From Streptomyces griseoaurantiacus (lineage in GTDB: Bacteria > Actinomycetota > Actinomycetes > Streptomycetales > Streptomycetaceae), in contig BNBP01000060.1 in NCBI GenBank assembly GCA_014656015.1, positions 1 through 43,613 on the forward strand: 43,613 bases of DNA, read 5' to 3'. Both the position numbers and the translations under genes were made by a program. The notes under the pieces were generated by a model. That model saw only the letters and a list, made by a program, of their open reading frames with translations, did no database searches and was not told the DNA's origin. Below, piece after piece: positions 16,204 to 23,150 of this stretch (positions within the stretch are counted from its first letter, which is position 1; every line of letters begins with the position of its first letter).

Positions 16204-16941
16204 ATGCCTCACGACCTCGCAGGGCAGACCGCCCTCGTCACCGGCGCCACCGCCGGCATCGGCCGGGCCACCGCCCTGGCCCTGGCCGCCCGCGGCGCCG
16301 ACCTCATCGTCCACGGCCGTGACGAACGGCGCGCCGCCGACGCCCTCCGGCGCCTCGCGGACCTCGGGGCCAAGGCCCGCTTCGAGCCCGCCGACCTCGC
16401 CGACCCGGCGCAGGTGAACGCGCTGGCCGAGCGCGTCGGCCGGGTCGACATCCTGATCAACAACGCGGGCATCTTCCACTTCGCCCGCACCGCCGACACC
16501 ACCCCGGCCGCCTTCGACGCCCACATCGCCGTCAACCTGCGCGCCCCCTACCTGCTCGTGCAGGCACTCGCCCCCGGCATGGCCGCCCGCGGACACGGCG
16601 CCGTGGTCAACGTCAGCAGCGGTGCCGCCCGGACGCCCGGCCTCGGCAGCGGTGTCTACGGGGCCACCAAGGCCGCCCTGGAATCCCTCACCCGCGTCTG
16701 GGCCGCCGAGTACGGCCCGGCCGGTGTGCGCGTCAACGCCGTCGCCTCCGGACCCACCCGCACCGAAGGCACCGCCGTCCACGGCGAGGCCTTCGAGTCC
16801 GCGGGGCGGGCCGTCGCCCTCCAGCGCCTCGCCGACCCCGAGGAGATCGCGGGGGCCATCGCCTTCATGGCCTCCGCCGACGCGAGTTACGTCAACGGCG
16901 CCACCCTCGACGCCATGGGCGGTCTACCCGCCCTCGGATAA
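16204..16941 (+). CDS. Short-chain dehydrogenase/reductase
   Basis: A 245-residue SDR from ATG 16204. Cofactor motif TGATAGIGRATALAL, NNAG in ILINNAGIFHF, the catalytic Ser in VVNVSSGAARTPG and YGATKAALESLTR (YxxxK) are all in place, as is the C-terminal VNGATLDAMGG typical of FabG-like members. The Arg at HGRDERR after the second strand suggests NADP preference. The substrate is not predictable. It is divergent from the XRE-cupin regulator, which is the obvious candidate repressor. An interrupted dyad at 16955-16981 follows the stop. Confidence 0.93.
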   Translation: MPHDLAGQTALVTGATAGIGRATALALAARGADLIVHGRDERRAADALRRLADLGAKARFEPADLADPAQVNALAERVGRVDILINNAGIFHFARTADTTPAAFDAHIAVNLRAPYLLVQALAPGMAARGHGAVVNVSSGAARTPGLGSGVYGATKAALESLTRVWAAEYGPAGVRVNAVASGPTRTEGTAVHGEAFESAGRAVALQRLADPEEIAGAIAFMASADASYVNGATLDAMGGLPALG

Positions 16942-17315
16942 CGGCCCTGTCCGTCAACTCGCTTGTATACACGCGTAGTTGGTGAGAGCGACCGGGGGCG
17001 GCGGGGTGGCCCCGGAAGCGGGCGGGCGGGCTCTCCCGCCGCCCGCGCGGCCGAAAACCGGTGCCGTCCGGTCCGGTTTGCCGGACCTGGGCGGGCAGAT
17101 TCGGCCGTTAACTTGACGGGCCCATGACATCGCGGCCGACGGGGTGTCACTCTGCTGCGCGGATTCACCGTTCCTTCACGGACCCACCATGCGGCGCCGC
17201 CGCAGCGACTACCCCTCACCTCCTTCCCGCACGCCGTGCTGCCGGGCCGGCCCATCCCTGCCGGTCCGTTCCGATCGCGGCCCCACCATGGGCCGATGTT
17301 TCGAAGGAGAGCTCG
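16942..17315. other. Intergenic region: SDR / metalloprotease leader
   Basis: A 374-bp stretch without a convincing gene. It contains the AT-rich dyad at 16955-16981, a run of GC-rich sequence, and a TTGACG hexamer at about 17113 without an obvious -10 at standard spacing. The metalloprotease frame is open upstream to 17124, but the residues there have no signal-peptide character. This DNA is taken as promoter and leader. Confidence 0.4.
16955..16981. promoter_or_regulatory. Interrupted dyad centred on TGTATACA
   Basis: A perfect 8-bp palindrome, TGTATACA (16964-16971), is flanked by CAACTCGC on the left and GCGTAGTTG on the right. The flanks pair with a single bulge. It lies 14 bp after the SDR stop and about 340 bp before the metalloprotease start. 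It could be a terminator stem or a regulator site; it is notably AT-rich for this genome. Confidence 0.45.
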
Positions 17316-19586
17316 TTGCCCCAGCGACACCACACCCCCGTGCGGCGCAGACGCGCCACCGCCCTCGCCCTCGTGGCCCTCGGATCCCTGCTCGTCGTGA
17401 CCACTCCCCGGATCGCGACCGCCGCCCCGGCGGACGCCACCCCCGCCAAGCACCACGCCGTGCCCCGGGCCGGCGCCGCCCCCACCTTCCTCTCGCCCGC
17501 CAAGCACGCCGCCCTGATCGAGGAAGCTCGTTCCGGGGCGGCCGGAACGGCGAAGCGCCTCGGCCTCGGCGCCGAGGAGAAACTCCTCGTCAAGGACGTC
17601 GTCAAGGACGCCGACGGCACCGTCCACACCCGCTACGACCGCACCTACTCGGGCCTGCCCGTGCTCGGCGGCGACCTCGTCGTGCACGACAAGGGCAACC
17701 GCACGACCGTCACCAAGGCGCACGCGGCACGTCTGACCGTGCCCTCGCTCAGCCCGAAGCTCAGCGCGTCCGGCGCCGCCGACAAGGCCGAGGCCGTCTC
17801 GCGCGGCCGCGAGGTCAAGGGCCCGGAGGCCGAGTCCGAGCCCCGCCTGGTGGTCTGGGCGGGCGGCAGCGGCAGGTCCGTACTGGCCTGGGAGAGCGAG
17901 GTCCGGGGCGTCCAGGAGGACGGCACCCCGAGCGAACTGCAGGTCGTCGTGGACGCCACCACCGGCAAGCGGCTGCTCGCGGCCGAGAAGGTGCACACCG
18001 GCACCGGCACCGGCCAGTTCGTCGGCGAGGTCCCGCTCGGCACCACTCCCTCGGGATCGGGCTACCAGCTCACCGACCCCGACCGCGCCGGGCACAAGAC
18101 CTACGACCTGAACCAGCGCACCTCGGGAACGGGCACCCTCTTCACCGATGACAACGATGTCTGGGGCGACGGCACCCCGTCCGACCGCCAGACCGCCGGC
18201 GTCGACGTGGCCTACGGGGCCGCGGCCACCTGGGACTTCTACAAAGAGGTCTTCGACCGCAACGGCATCCGCAACGACGGCGTCGCCGCCTACAGCCGCG
18301 CCCACTACGGCAACAACTACGTCAACGCCTTCTGGCAGGACTCCTGCTTCTGCATGACGTACGGCGACGGCGAGGGCGACAACCACCCGCTGACCGCCCT
18401 CGACGTGGCCGCCCACGAGATGAGCCACGGCGTCACCGCCTCGACCGCGGGCCTGATCTACTCGGGCGAGTCCGGCGGCCTGAACGAGGCCACCTCCGAC
18501 ATCTTCGCCGCCGCGGTGGAGTTCCACGAGAACCTCCCGGCCGACCCCGGCGACTACTTCGTCGGCGAGAAGATCGACATCAACGGCGACGGCACCCCGC
18601 TGCGCTACATGGACAAGCCCTCCCGGGACGGCGCCTCGCGCGACTACTGGAGCTCCACCCTGGGCAACGTCGACGTCCACTACTCCTCGGGCCCCGCGAA
18701 CCACTTCTTCTACCTGCTCTCCGAGGGCAGCGGCGCCCGGACCGTCAACGGCGTGGACTACGACAGCCCGACCTCCGACGGCCTGCCCGTCACCGGCGTC
18801 GGCATCGAGAACGCCCAGGCGATCTGGTACCGCGCGCTCACCACGTACATGACCTCGACGACCGATTACGCCGGGGCCCGCACCGCGACCCTGTCGGCAG
18901 CCGCCGACCTCTTCGGCGCCTACAGCCCGACCTACCTGGCCGTCACCGACGCCTGGGCCGGGATCAACGTCGGCGACCGGGTCGCCCTGGGCGTCAACCT
19001 GGCCCCGACCGGCGACCAGATCAGCGGCATCGGCCAGGCCGTCGACCTGCGGCTCGACGCCTTCACCACCAACAACGGCGCGACCCTGAGCTACGAGGCC
19101 ACCGGCCTGCCCGACGGGCTCACGCTCAGCCCCGAGGGCCGGATCACCGGCACGCCGACCACCCTGGGCACCAGCGAGGTCACCGTCACGGTGACCGACA
19201 GCACCGGGGCGTCCGCCTCCCAGACCTTCGACTGGCGCATCGCCTACGTCTACGGCAGCAGCACCCGGGTCGACATCCCGGACAACGGGCCCGCCGTGGA
19301 ATCGGCGGTGACCATCACGGGACGCGAGGGCAACGCCTCCGCCACCACCACCGTCTACGTCAACATCGTCCACACCTACCGCGGTGACCTCACCGTCGAC
19401 CTGGTCGGTCCCGACGGCACCGTCTACTCGCTGCTCAACCGCAGCGGCGGCTCCGCCGACAACGTCGACCAGACCTTCACGGTCGACGCCTCCGCGCAGC
19501 CGCTGGAGGGCACGTGGAAGCTCCGCGTGCGGGACCGGGCGGCCGCCGACGTCGGCTACCTCGCCCGCTGGCAGCTCACCCCCTGA
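17316..19586 (+). CDS. Secreted M4 (thermolysin-like) metalloprotease with P-domain
   Basis: A 756-residue preproenzyme. TTG 17316 is chosen because AAGGAGA lies five bases upstream and a signal peptide follows directly (RRRRATALALVALGSLLVV, cleavage after ATA). A long FTP/PepSY-type propeptide precedes the catalytic domain. The zinc motif is AAHEMSHGVTA near residue 367 with the third ligand in GGLNEATSD, and HFFYLLSEGSG lies near the active site. After the protease domain come a putative Ig-like segment (LPDGLTLSPEGRITGTP) and a C-terminal proprotein-convertase P-domain (VYVNIVHTYRGDLTVDLVGP). It hydrolyses extracellular proteins. A strong hairpin follows the stop. A longer ATG-initiated frame exists but lacks a signal sequence. 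Confidence 0.93.
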   Translation: MPQRHHTPVRRRRATALALVALGSLLVVTTPRIATAAPADATPAKHHAVPRAGAAPTFLSPAKHAALIEEARSGAAGTAKRLGLGAEEKLLVKDVVKDADGTVHTRYDRTYSGLPVLGGDLVVHDKGNRTTVTKAHAARLTVPSLSPKLSASGAADKAEAVSRGREVKGPEAESEPRLVVWAGGSGRSVLAWESEVRGVQEDGTPSELQVVVDATTGKRLLAAEKVHTGTGTGQFVGEVPLGTTPSGSGYQLTDPDRAGHKTYDLNQRTSGTGTLFTDDNDVWGDGTPSDRQTAGVDVAYGAAATWDFYKEVFDRNGIRNDGVAAYSRAHYGNNYVNAFWQDSCFCMTYGDGEGDNHPLTALDVAAHEMSHGVTASTAGLIYSGESGGLNEATSDIFAAAVEFHENLPADPGDYFVGEKIDINGDGTPLRYMDKPSRDGASRDYWSSTLGNVDVHYSSGPANHFFYLLSEGSGARTVNGVDYDSPTSDGLPVTGVGIENAQAIWYRALTTYMTSTTDYAGARTATLSAAADLFGAYSPTYLAVTDAWAGINVGDRVALGVNLAPTGDQISGIGQAVDLRLDAFTTNNGATLSYEATGLPDGLTLSPEGRITGTPTTLGTSEVTVTVTDSTGASASQTFDWRIAYVYGSSTRVDIPDNGPAVESAVTITGREGNASATTTVYVNIVHTYRGDLTVDLVGPDGTVYSLLNRSGGSADNVDQTFTVDASAQPLEGTWKLRVRDRAAADVGYLARWQLTP

Positions 19587-19615
19587 GCCCCGGCCTTCCG
19601 CACACCGCCTGAACG

Positions 19616-19653
19616 CCGCCGCCCGGCCCCCCTTCGCGGGGACCGGGCGGCGG
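19616..19653. terminator. Bidirectional hairpin between metalloprotease and NlpC/P60 gene
   Basis: CCGCCGCCCGG at 19616-19626 pairs perfectly with CCGGGCGGCGG at 19643-19653. The intervening CCCC/GGGG pair closes a TTCG-containing loop. It lies in the convergent gap between the two genes, 30 bp past the protease stop and 19 bp past the hydrolase stop. Confidence 0.85.
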
Positions 19654-19671
19654 TGCGCCGGTGGAGCGCCC

Positions 19672-20712
19672 TCACAGGGCGGCGCCGGGGCGGACGGCGC
19701 CGAGGACCGGGGCGGTGGCCAGGGGCGTCATGGTCACCGCCGCGCCCGGCCGCGGGGCCTGCACCACCATGCCGTGGCCCGTGTAGAGCGCCACGTGCGT
19801 GGCGTCGGGGTGGTAGAGCACCAGGTCGCCGGGGCGCAGCTCGTCCAGCGGGACGTGCGGGAGGCGGTCCCACTGCTCCTGGCTGGTGCGGGGGATCGTC
19901 CGGCCGGCCGCCCGCCACGCCTTCGAGGTCAGCCCCGAGCAGTCGTAGGAGGCCGGTCCGGCCGCCCCCCATGCGTAGGGCTTGCCGATCTGTTCGAGGG
20001 CGTAGCGCAGCGCGCGGCCGGCCGCCGGGGACGGCGGCCGCTCGTCGTCCCGCACGGCGCCCGAGGCCAGCAGCTCCTCCTGGGCGGCGGCGGTCCGCTC
20101 CTGCTCCAGCCGGGTCAGCTCGGCGAGCCGCGCGGGGCTCAGCGAGGCCAGCATCCGCTCGACCTCGCCGAGCCGGGAGCGGACCGTGTCGCGGTCCTTC
20201 TTCCGCTGCTCGGTGAGGGACCGCTGCCGGTCCAGCGCGCGCCGGGCGGCGTGCGCGAGGGCGTCGGCGCGGCGTTCCCCGCCGGACAGCCGGGTCACCG
20301 CCTCGGCCCGCTCACGGGCCAGCCGGCCGACGACGTGGCCCTCGTCGAGCATCCGCTGGGGATCGCGGGCGAGCAGCAGCCGTACGTAGGGGGAGATGCC
20401 GGAGACGCCCTGGTACTGCTGCCGGGCGAGCCGGCCCGCCGCCCCGCGTCCGTCGTCGAGCGAGCGGCGGGCCTTCGCCAGCCGCTCGTCGAGTCTCCGC
20501 GACTCGGCGCGCTGCCGGGTGAGTCTCTCGGCCGTGGCGTTGTACGTCTCGGTGGCCCGCTCGGCGCCGCGGTACAGCTCCGAGAGGTCGGTCAGGAGCT
20601 CGGGCAGCGGCCGCTCCCCGGGCGCGGGCTCGGCCGCCGCGCGTCCCGGTGCCAGGACCACCGAGGCGGTCACCGCCACCGTGCAGACCAGACGGAGCAG
20701 GCGTCCTGACAC
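19672..20712 (-). CDS. Secreted NlpC/P60 peptidoglycan endopeptidase
   Basis: A 346-residue protein from GTG 20712, with GGAGGTGAT upstream. It has a Sec signal peptide (LLRLVCTVAVTASVVLAPG), then a long coiled-coil region (about 35-210) rich in Arg/Glu/Leu. The C-terminal NlpC/P60 domain has catalytic Cys in YDCSGLTSKAW, His in HVALYTGHGMVV, and an ELRPGDLVLYHPDATH segment typical of the fold. It hydrolyses peptide cross-bridges or stem peptides in the wall; coiled-coil members often need activation. It is the last gene of a minus-strand run (AurF-like, TetR, small hypothetical), with a 101-bp gap before it that may hold its own promoter. No c-di-AMP riboswitch signature was recognised upstream. 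Confidence 0.92.
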   Translation of the reverse strand: MSGRLLRLVCTVAVTASVVLAPGRAAAEPAPGERPLPELLTDLSELYRGAERATETYNATAERLTRQRAESRRLDERLAKARRSLDDGRGAAGRLARQQYQGVSGISPYVRLLLARDPQRMLDEGHVVGRLARERAEAVTRLSGGERRADALAHAARRALDRQRSLTEQRKKDRDTVRSRLGEVERMLASLSPARLAELTRLEQERTAAAQEELLASGAVRDDERPPSPAAGRALRYALEQIGKPYAWGAAGPASYDCSGLTSKAWRAAGRTIPRTSQEQWDRLPHVPLDELRPGDLVLYHPDATHVALYTGHGMVVQAPRPGAAVTMTPLATAPVLGAVRPGAAL

Positions 20713-20813
20713 GTCATCACCTCCGGGGCGGGCGGCCCCTCCGCCCGCGCACCGGCAGGATCAGATGATCGCGACCCGGGCGCCTCCCGGGTGGTCGCAT
20801 CGGAGCAGCCGGG

Positions 20814-21161
20814 TCACCCTTCGGTGCGGTCCCCGCCGCTCCCCGGCGCGGCGTCCGGCCCGGAGTCCTCCGGTGGGGTACGGGGCGCGGTGGACGCGGG
20901 CCGGGACCAGGGCCATCGGGGGCCGTGCCCCCCGCTGTCGCCGCCCTCGTCGAACTCGTACCGCCACCCCTGGCTCAGCCCCAGCCGGCCCCCGCGCCCG
21001 TAGGAGGCCCTGCGGTAGACGAGCACGGTGGCCGGACCGCCCTCGGCGTCGGGCACCGGGACCCGGTAGGTCTTCGGCGGGTGCCCGGTCAGGCCCAGCA
21101 GGACGGGCAGGACGCGCCCGTCCAGCGGGCCGCCCACGAAGGGGGTGTCTGCGCTCTTCAC
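20814..21161 (-). CDS. Small hypothetical protein
   Basis: A 115-residue product from GTG 21161. The first 70 residues look conserved-like: VKSADTPFVGGPLDGRVLPV, PPKTYRVPVPDAEGGPATVLVYRRASY, in two parts, ending near SQGWRYEFDEGGD. The last 35 are Pro/Gly/Ser-rich and probably disordered. The FVGGPLDG-to-Y pattern recalls small proteins found across Streptomyces as unannotated ORFs, but no function is assigned. It sits 44 bp downstream of the TetR stop on the same strand. A long frame continuing upstream through the TetR gene is a shadow. Confidence 0.7.
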   Translation of the reverse strand: MKSADTPFVGGPLDGRVLPVLLGLTGHPPKTYRVPVPDAEGGPATVLVYRRASYGRGGRLGLSQGWRYEFDEGGDSGGHGPRWPWSRPASTAPRTPPEDSGPDAAPGSGGDRTEG

Positions 21162-21205
21162 CCCACCAGTCTCACCCGTGGCGCCTCGACCGGGGGCGCG
21201 GGGCC

Positions 21206-21946
21206 TCACAGCAGGTGGGCCGCGTCGGCGAGGACCGCCGGCAGCCGGCGGGCCAGCACCCCGGCCGGGCCCTCGGCGCTCTCCATCGCCAGCGCCCGCC
21301 GCACCACCGCGGCCGAGGGGGCGTCGCTCCCCGCCGCGGTGACCAGGCAGGTCATGAACTGCTCGACGAGCCAGTCGCGCAGTTCCCCGGCCGAGGGCCG
21401 CTTGCCCTCGTCCAGCCAGATCAGGGAGGCCGCCTCCACCGAGGTGATCCACATCCGGACCGTCATCCGCAGCCGGGGGCTGGGCTCGGGGGCGTCGAGG
21501 TGGTCGAGGATGTGCTCGGCGGCGGCCCGGCGCACCCCGTCGACGATCGCCGTCGTCCGCGAGGTCTCCACCACGCTGCCGCCCTGGAGCAGCGCGCTGA
21601 ACCCGGCGTCGTGGCCGTCGACGAAGGCCAGGTAGCGGTCCAGGGCGCGGCCGAGGCGCTGGGTGAGCGGGCCCACGGCCGGTTCGGCGAAGCACTGCTC
21701 CAGCTCCTCGGCGGCCGAGCGCAGCGCGGCCTCGTAGAGCTGCTGCTTGCCGCCGGGGAAGTAGCGGTAGACCAGCGGCCGGGAGACACCGGCCGCCTCG
21801 GCCACGTCGTCGAGGGAGACGTCCTCGGGCACCCGCTGCGCGAAGAGCGAGAGCGCGGCCGTCAGCAGCTGGCGGCGCCGCTCCTCGACGCTGAGCCGGC
21901 GGTACGCGCGCGGCGCACGGGTCGTCGGTGCGGCCTCGGAGGTCAT
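21206..21946 (-). CDS. TetR-family transcriptional regulator
   Basis: A 246-residue protein from ATG 21946; an upstream ATG at 22045 would overlap the previous gene and the 22-bp palindrome. The N-terminal helix-turn-helix reads RRRQLLTAALSLFAQRVPED followed by VSLDDVAEAAGVSRPLVYRYFPGGKQ, in two parts, the TetR signature. The C-terminal ligand-binding part is helical, about 180 residues, with a hydrophobic pocket; the ligand is unknown. It lies 71 bp downstream of the AurF-like oxygenase on the same strand, a common repressor-target layout. The repeats in front of that oxygenase gene are its likely operator. Confidence 0.92.
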   Translation of the reverse strand: MTSEAAPTTRAPRAYRRLSVEERRRQLLTAALSLFAQRVPEDVSLDDVAEAAGVSRPLVYRYFPGGKQQLYEAALRSAAEELEQCFAEPAVGPLTQRLGRALDRYLAFVDGHDAGFSALLQGGSVVETSRTTAIVDGVRRAAAEHILDHLDAPEPSPRLRMTVRMWITSVEAASLIWLDEGKRPSAGELRDWLVEQFMTCLVTAAGSDAPSAAVVRRALAMESAEGPAGVLARRLPAVLADAAHLL

Positions 21947-21992
21947 GGTGCCGAGCGTAACCCGGGGCGGCCCCGCACCTCCCGGGCGCTCG

Positions 21993-22014
21993 CGGCCGCA
22001 CGCGCGTGCGGCCG
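21993..22014. terminator. Perfect 22-bp palindrome after the AurF-like gene
   Basis: The two arms, CGGCCGCACGC and GCGTGCGGCCG, are exact reverse complements and abut without a loop. Two further pairs (one G-T) extend the stem. It begins four bases after the oxygenase stop on the minus strand and 47 bp before the TetR start. A terminator or attenuator is likely; an operator is the alternative. Confidence 0.6.
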
Positions 22015-22017
22015 TGC

Positions 22018-22947
22018 CTACGCCAGCAGTCCCGAGGACCTCCACAGCCGCCGGCCGACGCCCCGCAGCACGCCGATGTCGTCGAGGAAGTCCGTCAGCC
22101 GCTTGGAGCCCGTCTGCATGACCTCCTTGCGGTGGCCGCTCGCCTTCACCTGGGCCATCGCCTCCCGCCGGTCCAGGCCGACGTTGGTGTACACCTCGGG
22201 GTTGACGAAGGCGACGGAGAAGACGCGGGCGAACTCGCCGGAGGTGACCCGGGTGAACTCCTGCGACCAGCGCGGCGCGGTCATCATCTGCCGGCGCAGC
22301 TCCTCACGGGCGTAGCGCACGTGCCGCGCCTCCTCGACCACGTGGATCCGCGTGACGCCCCGGATCAGCGGCTGGACCCGCTCGTCGGGGAAGGTGAGCC
22401 GCTGCATCCAGTCGAGGACCTCCTCGCCGAGCAGGGTCGCGGTGAAGGAACCGGGCGTGGTGGAGACCGTCTTGAACAGTCGGCCCAGGTTCTGGTGGAT
22501 GCGGCTCACCGGGTACCAGGGCGTGCCGCCGCGCGAGATGAGCCGGGCGAACATCTTGGAGTGCCGGCACTCGTCCTCTATCTCGGTGAGCGCGTAGCGC
22601 ACGTGGGCGCTCGTCGCCGCCTTGTCGTAGATGTGGCGGCACAGCAGCTGCATGAGGATGATCTCGAACCAGATGCCGAGCGAGGCGAGGGCGGCCGCCT
22701 CGTGCTGGGAGAGCAGGATGCGCTGCTCCTCGCTCATCCGCTTCCACAGCGGGGTGTCGTACAGCGACACCAGCTCCGGCGGCCAGAACCACTTGCCCTC
22801 CTCGAAGGGGGCCTCCCAGTCGAGCTCCTTGTCGGGGTCGAAGGAGTGCTTGGCGGAGGAGTCGAGCAACCGCTTCGCCACCTGCTCCCGGTCCTTGAGC
22901 AGGCCGAGCGCGTCCCGCAGCACCTCGGCCTCCGTCACGGTCGTCAT
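22018..22947 (-). CDS. AurF-like non-haem diiron oxygenase
   Basis: A 309-residue all-helical protein. Carboxylate/His iron ligands are visible in QHEAAALASLGIWFE, EIEDECRHSKMFARL (DExxH), LLGEEVLDW and HVVEEARHVRYAREE (ExxxH). This matches the AurF/p-aminobenzoate N-oxygenase family, whose characterised members oxidise aryl amines or related substrates with a diiron centre. The substrate here is unknown and there is no adjacent biosynthetic cluster. ATG 22947 is preceded by a GGGACAGGA stretch. Two exact 13-bp repeats lie 15 to 43 bp upstream, and a TTGACG hexamer is found further out at 23090-23085. It heads a minus-strand group with a TetR gene, which probably represses it. Confidence 0.88.
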   Translation of the reverse strand: MTTVTEAEVLRDALGLLKDREQVAKRLLDSSAKHSFDPDKELDWEAPFEEGKWFWPPELVSLYDTPLWKRMSEEQRILLSQHEAAALASLGIWFEIILMQLLCRHIYDKAATSAHVRYALTEIEDECRHSKMFARLISRGGTPWYPVSRIHQNLGRLFKTVSTTPGSFTATLLGEEVLDWMQRLTFPDERVQPLIRGVTRIHVVEEARHVRYAREELRRQMMTAPRWSQEFTRVTSGEFARVFSVAFVNPEVYTNVGLDRREAMAQVKASGHRKEVMQTGSKRLTDFLDDIGVLRGVGRRLWRSSGLLA

Positions 22948-22961
22948 TCCTGTCCCACCTC

Positions 22962-22990
22962 TGCGTACGTGCGTACCTGCGTACGTGCGT
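22962..22990. promoter_or_regulatory. Duplicated 13-mer, candidate TetR operator
   Basis: TGCGTACGTGCGT occurs exactly at 22962-22974 and again at 22978-22990, a 16-bp spacing. The whole region is also partly palindromic around a central GTAC (CGTACG at both ends). It lies directly upstream of the AurF-like start. Repeated or overlapping half-sites of this kind are common for TetR regulators, and a TetR gene follows in the same run. Confidence 0.6.
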
Positions 22991-23150
22991 CTGGAGTGCG
23001 CCTCGCCGCCCAGCGGGTACCCGGAGAAGGGTTACCGGTGGTTACGTGCGGCCCGACTCTTATGAGACTGCTTGTCAGCAAGGACGTCAATCCCCTGCGG
23101 CCACTTCCCTCGCACCCGCACACGGCCCCGGGCGCCGGACCAGGTGCCGC

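Noticed and set aside
16887..19373. 828-residue minus-strand open frame opposite the metalloprotease
   Set aside because: It is a low-complexity Gly/Val/Asp-rich shadow. The plus strand has signal peptide, HEMSH zinc site and P-domain.
19672..20830. Possible c-di-AMP (ydaO-type) riboswitch before the NlpC/P60 gene
   Set aside because: Such switches precede some actinobacterial wall hydrolases, but the region 20713-20813 shows only short GC stems and none of the conserved riboswitch core I would expect.
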